64,000 nucleotides of DNA. Origin: Micropterus salmoides (lineage: Eukaryota; Chordata; Actinopteri; Centrarchiformes; Centrarchidae). Every line of letters starts with the position of its first letter. Position 1 is the first letter of the stretch. Below are positions 43,801 to 48,539 of the stretch, in pieces. Below the pieces are notes generated by a model. The model made no database searches and was not told the origin of the DNA. It saw nothing but the letters and a program-made list of their open reading frames with translations. Where the stretch lies: assembly GCF_014851395.1 (NCBI RefSeq), contig NW_024041373.1, positions 3,221,429 through 3,285,428 of the forward strand, given 5' to 3'. A program made the translations under genes and the position numbers.

Positions 43801-45808
43801 GCCTTCACACATTCCCTTGAAGAGTCAAGATATATGGTTCTATTGTCAACATGTTTGTAATCAATGTTATTTTAACTAATATAATGTATTATTACTAATA
43901 TAATGTATTACTGCATGATTTGCATTGAACTACAATTACGGGTAATTCATGCAATTAAAAATAACATACCTACCTATCTCATCTTGATTTAGGAAATAAA
44001 ACATATACACATATTTTTTACCGTGACTTACAGCTGTCAAACAAGGAAAATACCCAGATACAATGTGGCAACTATGAGTGACAAACAGGACAATGCAGCG
44101 CTCACCTCTCGATGTATTTTTAAAACACATAAACTTGTTTTGTTCTGCAAGAACAAAATGCAAAATGACTGTGGTCCTTTCGAACCAAAACTGTCCACAG
44201 GACAAAACAAGGAACTATTTAAGAAGAAATGTTTTTTAAAGCCTCATTGGAAAGCTGTGCTATACTTTGCAGCTATACAGATGACTTAAAATGACTGCTA
44301 GGTACACTACAACTCACCTAGAAAATCTAAATTTTACACACTTCCCTGAAAAAATGTCTTTGGTCTCATCTGGGAGTTTCTGACACATTCTTCAGATCAA
44401 GTTTCGATACTCTTTGAAGATTCAAGATTGCAATGCTCATAGTCCCAGCCCAACCCCACTACAAGAAAAAAGTGAATGCATGGCTAGTAAAACAAGAGGC
44501 ATGGGAGGGCTGCTGGAGACTTTGTGTTGTTGGAACAAAAGTCAAACTGAGATGCAGCAGGGTCAATAATGTTATCAAACTACCCTATCTTTAAAGAAAG
44601 TGGAGAGTGAGAGCCGTTGCACTGAGAGCGACCATGGTGTGCCCCCCTTAGAACAGTGCTGATGAGATTCTGGTGGTGGTGAGATGGTGTCGGGATAATG
44701 GTGGCAGGGATTAAGGGTGCTGGTGTCAGGGTGGGAGTGACAGACAGAGGCTCTGACATGATCTTCGAACAGAGATTATGTGTCTTTTACTTGTACTCTT
44801 GGGAACCACAGTATCAGTGTGGAAAGCATTGACTACTGCTGGTCATCAGTTTGAATGAACATCCAAAAATCCTGAATCTTTGTTCCAGAGATTGTTTCAC
44901 TTACACATCATGACATTTTGTTTTAAAGAAATTTCAATTCCAACATGAAATTGTAAAGCCTATGGTTGTTTAAAGGTCAGTGGCTTTTTTAAACACTGTG
45001 CTGTGTTCCTGTGGTGATGCATGATCATTTTACACTTAACAAAATAACTTGCAGACACTGAGCCATATTTCAATGATGAGGCTAATGAGAACAGGCAGTC
45101 CAGACTGCCTTCTTCTGCATCAATGACGAGAACAGACCATTCCTGGCATTCCTGAACTGACCTGATGATGAGAACTGGACACAAAACGTAGCTTCTCAAC
45201 AGAAAAGACAGAACTTTCGAGAGTGCTAAGATGATAGGAAGCGTTGTGATGTTTAAGGTGAGGATGACAGTAGCCTTGCTGACTAGGCTATTGCCAGTGA
45301 AAAGGCTTGCAAAAAACAGTACTACTCTGGCTACCTCCGTAAGACACATGATATCATTTCACACATCGGTAGCGGTCCAGAGTCCTGAAGCGATGCTGCG
45401 GTATGTGCTCTACTTATGTCTACCTATCATGTTCATGTGCCATTTTCTGGTGGAACCATGCTGGTTTTCACCACTTAATGCTTTCAGCTATTGTTATCGA
45501 GCTTTTGACTGGTACTGTTAGTACATGCATGAAGATGATAGTCAAAACTTAAACTGCAAACAATGCCTATGAAAATGCTGCAGGGCCATGTGCTTTTGAC
45601 AACATGAATTAGATGTTTGTTATATTTTTATGATGAAACTGTACAAAAACACATTGACAATGTCAAGATTTCTTACCTATAAGACCATAGGAAAGGAACT
45701 TGTTGACAGAGGTAAGAGCGAGGCCTGTGATTGGTCCAGTGGTGTCTTCAGAGCGGACCACTTCTAGGAAGGGCCTTAGAAAAACGTTGGGTTCAACATT
45801 GGAGAGTT
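3279..45808 (-). CDS. gbf1: gbf1, Golgi brefeldin A-resistant Arf-GEF 1 (partial gene, 28 exons)
   Basis: GBF1 activates Arf1-family GTPases at the ER-Golgi intermediate compartment and cis-Golgi by catalysing GDP-GTP exchange, which allows COPI coat recruitment. Seen here: 28 minus-strand blocks, each with GT-AG borders, join in one open frame of about 1296 codons and read collinearly with vertebrate GBF1. Domain order is DCB (exons 1-5), basic and serine-rich linker (6-8), HUS with the NYDC box (9-12), linker (13-14), Sec7 (15-19), HDS1 (19-22), HDS2 (23-27) and a serine-rich linker (28). The Sec7 motif FRLPGEAP keeps the glutamic-finger E, and AVIMLNTDQHN is intact. The human protein is about 1860 residues, so roughly the first 57 and last 500 are missing. 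They probably lie outside the window, since I searched both flanks by eye and found no candidate exon. The paralogues BIG1/BIG2 and cytohesins are excluded by GBF1-specific stretches such as NMADAVTHARFVGTDPASD. Confidence 0.97.
3894..4119 (-). CDS. gbf1: gbf1 exon 27 (HDS2)
   Basis: Encodes VLLSLRRLLMMKPHVLSRVS, EVAYGLHELLKTNAANIHCT and LFSLLECIGAGVKPPASFQ. Acceptor cccgcag, donor gtttag after ACACAG. A LINE 3' end lies roughly 90 bases upstream of the acceptor. The last ~15 codons are divergent. Confidence 0.95.
4213..6420 (-). mobile_element. L2/CR1-like non-LTR retrotransposon (LINE), decayed, sense to gbf1
   Basis: Minus-strand fragments in order: an endonuclease-end motif (GDMNINLDKSNSTVF, about 6330-6400), a linker (5716-6279), reverse transcriptase with LLDLSAAFDTV, LSTGLPQGSVLGPLLFSIH and YTDDTQLYL (5237-5683), and thumb/C-terminal sequence (LQLNLSKTELLV, SRLDYCNAFLVGLP, LHWLPVASRIRFKSL, WWNELPHAIRAG) down to about 4500. 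The canonical YADD active site reads YTDD. The frame changes between 5510 and 5237 and near 5700, so it is inactive. It is 5'-truncated and lacks most of the endonuclease. The 3' UTR ends near 4213 with the shared tail GTCGCTTTGGATAAAAGCGT. It lies in the intron between gbf1 exons 26 and 27. Confidence 0.9.
6421..7763. other. gbf1 intron sequence, no feature recognised
   Basis: AT-rich intronic DNA between the LINE and exon 26. No conserved ORF, no RNA gene and no clear repeat structure seen. Confidence 0.6.
7764..7917 (-). CDS. gbf1: gbf1 exon 26 (HDS2)
   Basis: Encodes DRVACVWQTVCDRLCHLCVH, then LVERAVVGLLRLAIRLLRRE and DISSQ. Acceptor tgtgtag, donor gtacat. Phase 0 end. The following intron (about 3.6 kb) hosts an L2-like LINE in the same orientation. 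Confidence 0.96.
8013..8107 (-). CDS. gbf1: gbf1 exon 25 (HDS2)
   Basis: Encodes ALISVTPDEETYDEEDAAF and CLEMLLRIVLENR. Acceptor tcctcag, donor gtagga. It carries the acidic TPDEETYDEED patch conserved in GBF1. Confidence 0.96.
8515..8917 (+). mobile_element. Partial hAT-type MITE, relative of the 860-bp element at 38.5 kb
   Basis: Shares AATTGAATAATGAATTCTAA, AGTAGTGTAT and TAAATGTACTGCTAT with the 38.5-kb element in the same order, and ends with TCGGCGTAATAATAACGCGTTAG and TGCCCAGCTCTA, a mutated form of that element's right terminus. The left terminal repeat and the centre are missing. It ends about 80 bases from the gbf1 exon 24 donor. Confidence 0.72.
8998..9069 (-). CDS. gbf1: gbf1 exon 24 (HDS2)
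   Basis: A 72-bp, phase 0-0 exon encoding QCDPEKLITESKFLQLESLQ and ELMK. Acceptor ttctag. The donor reads AAG then gttatt, a weak GT site. Skipping this exon would keep the frame, so it is a candidate cassette exon. Confidence 0.92.
9888..10011 (-). CDS. gbf1: gbf1 exon 23 (HDS2)
   Basis: Encodes GESAVLSFVNWLTLSGAEQS and LRGPSTENQEAKQAAILCIK. Acceptor actgtcag, donor gtactg. Open frame continues about 20 codons into the intron, but the GBF1 match stops at CIK, where exon 24 takes over. Confidence 0.96.
10222..10286 (-). CDS. gbf1: gbf1 exon 22
   Basis: A 65-bp exon encoding VEDFVEPNGKISLQREETPS followed by N-R, matching the GBF1 DFVDPNGKISLQREE segment. Acceptor ccttag, donor gtatgc. Too short to appear as a long ORF; phases fit both neighbours. 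Confidence 0.94.
10484..10660 (-). CDS. gbf1: gbf1 exon 21 (HDS1)
   Basis: Encodes NLPTVFGSNSKAQRAAKTVF, LAHRHGNILREGWKNIMDSM and LQLFRAELLPKAMVE. Acceptor ctctgcag, donor gtcagg. Exactly 59 codons, phase 0-0. Confidence 0.97.
11593..11686 (-). CDS. gbf1: gbf1 exon 20 (HDS1)
   Basis: Encodes KCAMIAAHYGFSDVFDNLII and SLCKFTTLSSE, a HEAT-like helical segment. Acceptor tttgcag, donor gtgagg. Phases fit exons 19 and 21. Confidence 0.96.
12101..12337 (-). CDS. gbf1: gbf1 exon 19 (Sec7/HDS1)
   Basis: Encodes NEEIVMPDEQTGLVKENYVW, LLLHRGATPEGVFLHVPPGS and LFTMTWGPTIAALSYVFDKS. It spans the Sec7-HDS1 junction; HDS1 binds membrane lipid and positions the GEF. Acceptor ctgtag, donor gtacac. The largest visible exon (237 bp). 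Confidence 0.97.
12420..12490 (+). repeat. Possible 3' end of a retrotransposed sequence
   Basis: TCATGTCAATAAAGCCAATTG followed by AATTAAAACTG resembles the AATAAA-like 3' tail of common fish LINE/SINE copies. Only the tail can be recognised. Confidence 0.3.
13097..13179 (-). CDS. gbf1: gbf1 exon 18 (end of Sec7)
   Basis: Encodes QFKKNLKGVNGNKDFDQDML and EDIYNAIK, the last helices of the Sec7 domain. Acceptor aacag after a T-rich tract (the + strand shows a long A run), donor gtaagc. It ends two bases into a Lys codon. Confidence 0.96.
14371..14496 (-). CDS. gbf1: gbf1 exon 17 (Sec7 core)
   Basis: Encodes NGSPFMSNDAGFALAYAVIM and AYAVIMLNTDQHNHNVRKQN, the most conserved Sec7 motif lining the Arf switch-binding groove. 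The Met of AVIML corresponds to human M832, where a Leu change is reported to give brefeldin A resistance. Met here predicts the ordinary drug response. Acceptor tttgtag, donor gtgagt, phase 0-0. Confidence 0.98.
15262..15692. mobile_element. piggyBac-like MITE with TTAA target duplication
   Basis: A 431-bp element flanked by TTAA at 15258-15261 and 15693-15696. Terminal inverted repeats are AGAGGTCATATTATGCTTT (left) and the complement of AGCATAATATGACCACT (right), differing at a few positions. No transposase. TTAA duplication is the hallmark of piggyBac-type insertion. It lies in the intron between gbf1 exons 16 and 17. Confidence 0.85.
16230..16353 (-). CDS. gbf1: gbf1 exon 16 (Sec7, glutamic finger)
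   Basis: Encodes FTFQGLRIDEALRLYLEAF and FRLPGEAPVIQRLLE. The E of FRLPGEA is the Sec7 glutamic finger that displaces GDP from Arf (human E794), and it is intact. Acceptor tttgcag, donor gtaaga. The exon ends in Asn-Trp-His, where human has Arg-Trp-Met. Confidence 0.97.
16527..16729 (-). CDS. gbf1: gbf1 exon 15 (start of Sec7 domain)
   Basis: Encodes TGTEQFNQKPKKGIQFLQEK, NPVDNNQLAQWLRENPRLDK and KMIGEYISSRENMELLDSFV. These are the first helices of the Sec7 catalytic domain. Acceptor gtgtccag. Donor gtagga was chosen because it yields Val-Asn-Thr-Phe across the junction (human has Ser in place of Asn). Confidence 0.97.
16817..16905 (-). CDS. gbf1: gbf1 exon 14 (linker before Sec7)
   Basis: Encodes AEKKAPKIPQRFTSCLPDS and QELMEIRTKKK, matching the human segment that runs into the Sec7 domain. 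Acceptor catccag, donor gtgagt. 89 bp, ending in phase 0. Confidence 0.94.
16991..17826. mobile_element. hAT-type MITE next to gbf1 exon 13
   Basis: 836 bp with identical 12-base inverted ends CAGTGTTGGGCA and an 8-base flanking repeat, TATATAAG (16983-16990) and TGTATAAG (17827-17834), differing at one base. Eight-base duplications with CAG-type ends are typical of hAT transposons. No transposase. It carries an internal TA/CA microsatellite (about 17156-17228). Confidence 0.85.
17156..17228. repeat. (TA)n(CA)n microsatellite
   Basis: About 20 bases of alternating TA followed by more than 30 bases of CA repeat, inside the hAT-type element. Confidence 0.95.
17848..17985 (-). CDS. gbf1: gbf1 exon 13 (variable linker before Sec7)
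   Basis: Encodes DLNRLDSTNDLSRPQAENAP, then MCPPTSGYLMAEKMSLGRQ and DQGDSDA. Poorly conserved, and placed by position, phase and splice signals (acceptor gtcttcag, donor gtgaga). A hAT-type element begins only about 13 bases inside the following intron. Confidence 0.85.
18085..18905. repeat. Imperfect inverted repeat pair (fold-back) upstream of exon 12 coordinate
   Basis: The left arm (about 18105-18230; GTTGCATTACGGCTGCG, CAGAAGCG, GGAGCG) pairs with the right arm (about 18765-18895; CGTAGCCGTAATGCAATGC, GAAGCGGAGCGGAG). The centre contains a LINE-like tail at about 18605-18715. The arms are diverged, and I could not define ends or a target duplication. Confidence 0.55.
18605..18715 (+). 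repeat. LINE 3'-tail remnant
   Basis: GTATGAATGTGTGTGTGTG, then AGTGTAAAAGCACTTTGAGTG, then AAAGGCACTATACAAATA and a terminal CATTTAC. The same order recurs at about 26030-26185, indicating a family of 5'-truncated retrotransposon tails. Confidence 0.65.
18941..19133 (-). CDS. gbf1: gbf1 exon 12 (end of HUS)
   Basis: Encodes NAFPVSGQLYTTHLLSLEAL and LTVIDSTETFCQAKVVNS, followed by a variable acidic stretch (SETLLAEDERSTKNGTD). Acceptor cactatag. Donor gtatac after AAGTG was preferred to an alternative GT five bases earlier because only it keeps the frame into exon 13. Confidence 0.93.
19727..20047. mobile_element. piggyBac-like MITE with TTAA target duplication
   Basis: A 321-bp element bordered by TTAA at 19723-19726 and 20048-20051. 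Ends AGCTGGGGTTGGC (left) and the complement of TAACCCATCT (right) are inverted but short and diverged. No coding capacity. It lies in the intron between gbf1 exons 11 and 12. Confidence 0.65.
20223..20417 (-). CDS. gbf1: gbf1 exon 11 (HUS box)
   Basis: Encodes MYLKKLMDIITSENIKMPYE and FVTELYINYDCDFYCSNLFE. The NYDC core is the HUS box shared by large Arf-GEFs. Acceptor ctggcag, donor gtaaca. Open frame continues about 38 codons into the intron, but that extension has no GBF1 counterpart. Confidence 0.97.
20546..20644 (-). CDS. gbf1: gbf1 exon 10 (HUS domain)
   Basis: A 99-bp, phase 0-0 exon encoding LLSVDRMNLYASSIRICFLL and FESMRVHLKFQLE. Acceptor tgttgtag, donor gtagct. Length is a multiple of three, so skipping would keep the frame. 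Confidence 0.95.
20854..21334. mobile_element. Short TIR element, class uncertain
   Basis: The left end TTCATAGTTTTCACGTGATA and the right end, complement TTCATAGTTTCCAGTCACGTGA, form an inverted repeat enclosing about 480 bp. No transposase and no clean target duplication. It lies in the intron between gbf1 exons 9 and 10. Confidence 0.55.
21666..21877 (-). CDS. gbf1: gbf1 exon 9 (HUS domain)
   Basis: Encodes YGLPCLRELFRFLISLTNPH, DRHNTDAMMHMGLQLLTVAL and a C-terminal DELCRHLFQ. Acceptor cctgtag, donor gtgaag. The start of the HUS (homology upstream of Sec7) domain, which cooperates with DCB in folding and membrane recruitment. Confidence 0.97.
22154..22322 (-). CDS. gbf1: gbf1 exon 8 (linker into HUS)
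   Basis: Encodes EGRHFEPAQSASVESIPEV and SVHDMDYVNPRGVRFTQST, both GBF1-specific. Acceptor gtctag, donor gtaagg. A Tc1 element ends about 25-38 bases upstream of the acceptor, so the branch point may lie in or beside transposon sequence. Confidence 0.95.
22350..23926 (+). mobile_element. Tc1/mariner transposon, decayed
   Basis: About 1.58 kb with long inverted arms: the left arm (22361-22515, e.g. TTATTTCAGTAATTCAAC, AGTGAGATATTTCAAGCC, AAAACCCCAAATTC) recurs inverted at 23750-23900. It encloses a Tc1-family transposase reading frame. Outer termini are diverged compared with the cleaner copy at 63856. It lies antisense inside the gbf1 exon 7/8 intron and reaches within about 25-38 bases of the exon 8 acceptor. 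Confidence 0.95.
22656..23544 (+). pseudogene. Tc1-type transposase pseudogene
   Basis: The natural start is probably ATG at 22656 (MGKTADLTAVQETIID), but a deletion/frameshift near 22730 breaks it. From about 22729 a second frame runs on: HTH-like GCSQSAVSRHI, GRKRCTSSRDDRSLERIV, then the DDE catalytic core with LFSDESKF, FIFQQDLAPAHTAKST and DLNPVENLWG, so all three acidic residues (D, D, E with DD34E-like spacing) are present. A second frameshift near 23520 replaces the C terminus, which normally continues for about 40 residues. A functional Tc1 transposase is about 340 residues, so this copy should be inactive. Confidence 0.93.
23960..24625. mobile_element. Degenerate hAT-like element fragment carrying a SINE
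   Basis: AT-rich sequence with ATCGATATCGATTATC and, at the right end, GCGATAATTATCATTATTG then TTGCCCAGCCCTAG, a CAGGGCTGGGCAA-type terminus seen in many fish hAT MITEs. The left terminus cannot be identified. A SINE copy (24374-24565) interrupts it. Confidence 0.5.
24374..24565 (+). repeat. tRNA-derived SINE, copy 2
   Basis: The head GGTGATGGCGCAATGGATAA has a good A-box match (TGGCGCAATGG), with CAGGGTTCCATCC as B box. The body CCTGAGCAAGGACACTTAACC and CTCCAGAGGCGTGCGACC, and the tail TGTAAGTCGCATTGGATAAA, match copy 1 at 121-300. It is an internal promoter-driven retroposon, not a functional tRNA gene. Confidence 0.85.
24665..24894 (-). CDS. gbf1: gbf1 exon 7 (variable linker)
   Basis: Encodes GGVPFIEQGLSTSSLPASDS, then a Ser/Thr-rich stretch with SPTTTDSGVDT and SREDLSDLE, ending in LGSPDTQ. 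It aligns with the low-conservation linker of human GBF1. Acceptor tgttag; donor gtatgg after CACAA, chosen because it restores the frame into the next exon. The reading frame also continues a few codons into the intron to a stop. Confidence 0.88.
25233..25380 (-). CDS. gbf1: gbf1 exon 6 (basic, serine-rich linker)
   Basis: Encodes LKMRAGGMSESSKWKKQKRS, then PRPPRHM and a serine-rich tail (SPSGQ, SQSSTLSNNNLSG). The first half is nearly identical to vertebrate GBF1. The tail is divergent, as expected for a disordered linker. Acceptor cctgtag, donor gtaaga. Confidence 0.96.
25486..25985. repeat. Probable MITE-like repeat
   Basis: Begins GAAAGGGGAACTCCATCAAT and contains GCATTGTGGGTGACGTTGGCAAAG, stretches I recognise as common in dispersed fish repeats. 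No terminal repeats or target duplications could be defined here. Confidence 0.35.
26020..26185 (+). repeat. LINE 3'-tail remnant
   Basis: GCCGTCAGTATATGAATG, GTGACATGTAGTGTAAAGTG, GTGGTCGCTAGACTAGAAAG and a terminal CCATTTACCATTTA, the same ordered motifs as at 18605-18715. Only the tail remains. Confidence 0.65.
27044..28443. mobile_element. 1.4-kb piggyBac-like MITE with TTAA target duplication
   Basis: Exactly 1400 bp between TTAA at 27040-27043 and 28444-28447. Ends AGGTTCAGTGTGTAA and the complement of TTACACACTTAACCT are inverted, differing at two positions near the tip. No recognisable transposase in any frame, so it depends on a partner. It lies in the intron between gbf1 exons 5 and 6. 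Confidence 0.82.
29130..29735 (+). repeat. LINE remnant with a second repeat inserted
   Basis: LDYCNVVFTGL and, one frame over, SIRQLQLIQ (29205-29275) are the conserved post-RT motif of L2/CR1-like LINEs, split by frameshifts. The 3' tail AAGCATTTTGAATTGCC and GTATACAAATAAA is at 29685-29722. Between them (about 29370-29660) sits another fish repeat with GCCACTGAGCAGTTGGAG and GGGCCTTGCTCAAG. Confidence 0.65.
30164..30894. mobile_element. Harbinger-like MITE with TAA target duplication
   Basis: 731 bp flanked by TAA (30161-30163 and 30895-30897). Inverted ends: the left GACCACCC then ACCTGGCATTAAAATG, and the right complement GACCCCTTTACCTGGCATTAAAATG. A three-base TNA duplication fits PIF/Harbinger. 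No transposase. It lies in the intron between gbf1 exons 5 and 6, about 165 bases from exon 5. Confidence 0.75.
31059..31113 (-). CDS. gbf1: gbf1 exon 5 (end of DCB)
   Basis: A 55-bp exon encoding LPQFKEEAKSYVGANMKK. The acceptor is tccccag and the donor gtaacg. It ends in phase 0 after two lysine codons, exactly where the next exon resumes with Leu-Lys-Met. Confidence 0.94.
31114..33196. other. gbf1 intron (exons 4-5), microsatellites only
   Basis: Contains a 29-base A run at 31814-31842 and TG-rich tracts near 32585-32605 and 32762-32805. ORFs here are low-complexity artefacts. Nothing else recognised. Confidence 0.6.
31814..31842. repeat. Poly(A) tract
   Basis: 29 consecutive A. No retroposon body could be recognised immediately upstream. 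Confidence 0.95.
33197..33257 (-). CDS. gbf1: gbf1 exon 4 (DCB region)
   Basis: A 61-bp exon encoding ELLRKSAEHTLVDMVQLLFS. It is too short to stand out as an ORF, and was placed by GBF1 similarity, acceptor atttgcag and donor gtaaat. Both phases match the neighbouring exons. Confidence 0.94.
33490..34330. repeat. Composite dispersed repeat
   Basis: Starts AAGGGTGTCACTTTGTGTTG, includes TAGGGATGTGACGATACAC (a hAT-like terminus style) and GGGGGTCCTCCCCCAGATAA, and near 34230 CAGGGATGTGCACAGACATT. Several partial elements appear joined. No coding capacity recognised. Confidence 0.45.
34812..34852. repeat. (CA)n microsatellite
   Basis: About 20 uninterrupted CA units. Confidence 0.97.
35497..35605 (-). 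CDS. gbf1: gbf1 exon 3 (DCB region)
   Basis: Encodes LLLTPVGAHLTNESVCEIMQ and SCFRICFEMRLS, near-identical to vertebrate GBF1. The acceptor is attttcag, the donor is gtgagt. The exon ends one base into a Glu codon. Confidence 0.96.
35800..36140 (-). mobile_element. Partial inverted copy of the 860-bp hAT-type MITE
   Basis: Reads as the reverse complement of the 38.9-39.3 kb part of that element: AACAGTAATAGATTCTGGAA, GTAGCCTATTTAACTTAAG, GCGCTCTATGGATAGTAACC and ACTTGTTACTGAACAT all have inverted counterparts there. Both termini are missing. It lies in the short intron between gbf1 exons 2 and 3. Confidence 0.75.
36605..36723 (-). CDS. gbf1: gbf1 exon 2 (DCB region)
   Basis: Encodes an alanine-rich start (NHEAAAEA) and ENMADAVTHARFVGTDPASD, then EVVLMKILQ. 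The acceptor is cttttgcag, the donor follows TTACAG. It joins the exon at 45.7 kb in frame through a split Asp codon, and the intron between them is about 8.95 kb including the assembly gap. Confidence 0.96.
36780..37910. other. gbf1 intron, unclassified repeat-like DNA
   Basis: GC-richer than its surroundings. Two diverged direct repeats of about 100-150 bp are visible (around 37110-37190 and 37275-37345), sharing TACACTGA, ACAGGCTGT, TTTCAGA and AGAGGCACCCC/AGAAGAACCCC. No protein similarity recognised in the ORFs. Confidence 0.45.
37937..37978. repeat. Perfect 16-bp hairpin
   Basis: ATAAAAATTATTTTAG (37937-37952) and its exact reverse complement CTAAAATAATTTTTAT (37963-37978) flank a 10-base loop CCGCCTCGAT. 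Confidence 0.9.
38073..38381 (+). pseudogene. Possible N-terminal fragment of a TTF/ZMYM-type hAT transposase-like protein
   Basis: The end of this frame reads KRKKEEKEISGAEKIGIKKK followed by KILPQDAAN. Basic KR..SGAEK.R.KK stretches are typical of the N terminus of ZMYM/TTF-domain hAT-derived proteins in fish. The upstream part is not recognisable. Low confidence, based on a short lysine-rich match. Confidence 0.3.
38536..39395 (+). mobile_element. hAT-type MITE, 860 bp, perfect 8-bp target duplication
   Basis: Flanked by identical ATTATAAA at 38528-38535 and 39396-39403. Ends TAGTGCTGGGCA and complement TAGGGCTGGGCA match at 11 of 12 positions. The interior has no transposase. Two partial relatives occur in this window at 8515-8917 and 35800-36140. 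It lies in the intron between gbf1 exons 1 and 2. Confidence 0.92.
39404..41860. other. gbf1 intron, no feature recognised
   Basis: AT-rich intronic DNA with a 17-18 base A run at about 41562-41579. ORFs such as 40314-40673 have no recognisable domain and low-complexity tails. Confidence 0.6.
41862..41923. repeat. (TA)n/(CA)n microsatellite bordering the gap, left side
   Basis: TATATA and CATACACACA units run directly into the N block. Similar sequence resumes on the other side. Confidence 0.95.
41924..42423. other. Assembly gap (500 N)
   Basis: Exactly 500 N, a round figure suggesting a placeholder of unknown true size. Translations across it are meaningless. Confidence 0.99.
42424..42466. 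repeat. (TA)n/(CA)n microsatellite bordering the gap, right side
   Basis: ATATATATACACATACACAC-type sequence continues the left-hand microsatellite, so the gap most likely lies inside one simple-sequence tract. Confidence 0.95.
42467..45676. other. gbf1 intron, no feature recognised
   Basis: Intronic DNA without recognisable coding sequence. A 390-bp open frame on the minus strand (44960-45349) contains hydrophobic stretches but no family motif I can defend. I treat it as non-coding. Confidence 0.55.
45677..45808 (-). CDS. gbf1: gbf1 exon 1 of those visible (DCB region)
   Basis: Encodes EPNVFLRPFLEVVRSEDTTG followed by a conserved GLALTSVNKFLSYGLI segment, matching GBF1 from about human residue 57. 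The acceptor is ctttag at 45809-45810 and the donor is gtaaga at 45671-45676. The first two bases complete a Glu codon begun in an upstream exon not found in this window. The DCB (dimerisation and cyclophilin-binding) domain supports GEF dimerisation. Confidence 0.95.
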
Positions 45809-48500
45809 CTAAAGAAGGAGAAAGACACCCACAAAAGTCAGTCAAGTAAACACATATTGTGAGCTCATGGCAACTCTAGACCTATCAGTTTTATTATATA
45901 AAAATCAAATGTATATAAATATTAAATAAAGTTATGGTACACCCACATGTGTCGAGATTACAGAATATTTAGTTCAAGATACCTTGACCTGATCCGAACT
46001 ACAATTCTGAAGGATACACTAAAAAAAGATTTAATAAAAGATTTAGAGAGAGCTGGAGGGATGTGTATTATATTGTAATTCTAACATGGAGAGGAAGAAG
46101 ACAGGAGGGATAAGAGTTTAAGAAAGTGGGACAACAGATGGGAAGAGAGAGAAGTCAGTTTAGAGAAGCTGATATAGGGAAATACTTTTGTACCTCAAGA
46201 TAACACAGACATGAAGCAAGGGAACACAGCTAACCTGGTTTTTCCAAAGGTCAAATATGTAATCTAACAACACCTGTAAAGATCACTTATTTCCACCCTG
46301 CATCTTGATTATTTAACACCTGTACAGCGGTAAGGCCTGGGACATGCCATTATCACCATCAGACACAAAACAATGCTGATCAATTCTGGTATTGTGGATC
46401 ATACTTGCTAAGCATCCTGCCAAGGGGGTGCTCAGGGCAATGTGCGTGTGTGCAAGCAGTAATGGACATCATCGCATTTGTTCAGCTGCCAGAATAGACA
46501 TCCCCAGCTAAAAAGAAGAAACTTACTTTTGTCTATTTCTGTGGAAGGTCTTTTGCTCAAAAAATGACTAAAAATACCACTGTATTTTTACAATTGTAAA
46601 CTTACCACCGTCTACCTACAATTTGGTGATCCCTTAACCTTTTAAATAAAAATAATTAATAAAGACCTCAGATAACGGACCATTAGGTAATTGACCACAG
46701 TAAAATATCAGCCTTTAGAAGCAAAACATAATAATCAGCAATACTATTATTAAGCCACACCAACCGAATATAACAGTTTATTAAATCCAGCTGCAGTGTG
46801 AGATGCAGCAGATCTTCTGTAATCAGTTCACAGAAAAGAGAGCTTTGCTGGGCCATTCCACTCTGGGAAACCACCTTTGGCCCTGACTTCAATCATTTCT
46901 CTGGAGAATTCAGAAAGAAAGGGGGTCAAGCGGGGGAAGCAAAAATACAAAACAGGTAAAACAACAAGGGAGAAAATTAGTGGAGTCACGCACGCCGCTG
47001 TGAAATGTTGTGGCAGAGGAGTGCTTGCCACAGCAATAGCGTGAGGATTATGGCTTTCTTAAGAGCAGCTCCACTCCAGACGAGAAAAAACAACTTGGAC
47101 ATCAAAAGCGGAGAGTGTCCAACCAATTTCCAAAAGTGCACATGTGACTGCCGTGCATTAGCATGTGATATCCAATACCCCTGCGGCTTGTTTAGAAATC
47201 AAATATGAAATAATTTGGAAGGTTACACAGTCCATTATTGGCCCCTGGGTCGGCCTTACACACACCAGGTCGGCCTTGCTTGCAAAAGCAAATCTCTTTC
47301 TTCCTGCTTATTAAATATTTTTTCTGGTGTTATATTTGAGTTATTGTTCAATCTGAAAGGTTGGAGCAGATTTGGACACGGAGTGTAAATTTAGCAACAG
47401 CTGCACAAAAAATAAACAGTTTTCCCCGTGAAAGATAAATATATAAAATAAAAATCAGTGTTATCTTCAGAGAGTGAGACAGCTCTGTTGGTTTGATCTG
47501 TCCATCAGCTGCCAGAAAACTTTTTAAAGAGGGTTTTTGTGTCCCATTACTTTACAGTGTAGTAAGGGTGGAAGGAGGGTGCTCAAATGAATCTGTCAAT
47601 AGATCCTGATGAAGACTTCATCAGTGGCGATCATCCTGTAAGTGCCATGGCTGCGTTCCCAAAGACCACAGATTGGAAAACTCAATTGTGTTGTATTGAT
47701 CCGGCTGGCCATCGGTGAACACAGTGCTGACAGTGGCCACTACCAATCTTCTTATATAAAGTCTAAATACAGCCTCTGTACTTCAACTCAATCTCCAGGC
47801 TTGTGGAGTGAAGTGAAATAAATAACGATGGCTGCAGCCATGGTGAGACAATCATTCTATAACCAGGTTAACCTCTGGCTGACATTGACCAAAAAAAAAA
47901 AAAAAACACAGGATTAAATCGGCTCAGCCAGGCGTGCATGTTGCCATCCAAAGGCTGGGTCCTGATTTCAGAGTGCGTACAAGTCCAACTCAAGTTCAGC
48001 TTAATTGGTAAAAAAAGAGGTTTGTAAAATGAGCCCATTACGATTCACCATGAGCCTAATCCTATCTACCTTTACCATGCTGGAGCTCCATCTTTTCCTT
48101 GGAGCTGAAGTGAGTATCCAGCCATGTGTGGATTACGTCTCTAAATGACCCCAGCAATGAGCAAGAGAGGAGGCAGGGGTGAACCTACGCCCCCAGGAGA
48201 GCATCTCGGGATGAGTCCGGCTCACCACAAAACAGAAGCCATCTTTTAACACATGCACATTTATTGGCACTGGAGCAGAAAGGGCTTAGAACACAGAGAG
48301 CAACAGCAGGAGATGGGTCTAAGCTGCAGACACACCTTATTGTCCAGAAACATCAAGAAATGAAACACAAACAATATCTACAGCCAACCAGACCATCTCA
48401 ACTGACAACATACAAAGATTTCAATGTGGAGTCTCCAAACATCTTTCTGCAAAGCTCACATAACTTACATAGACGTACATTATATAATCAGGCGTGGTGT
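45809..48500. other. Upstream of the first visible gbf1 exon, no feature recognised
   Basis: Probably a gbf1 intron. I searched the minus strand for the upstream exons encoding the N-terminal MVDKNIYIIQGEINIV region and saw none. A few A runs only. Confidence 0.55.
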
Positions 48501-48539
48501 AGATCAGACATTTGAAATGTAAGATGTGACATGACATCC

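Noticed and set aside
44960..45521. Overlapping open frames on both strands (129 and 96 codons) with hydrophobic stretches, considered as an olfactory-receptor-like or other GPCR pseudogene.
   Set aside because: A DRY-like triplet and a KKA-like motif appear only in different frames, spacing does not fit, and no transmembrane family motif can be defended. Most likely chance open frames in an intron.
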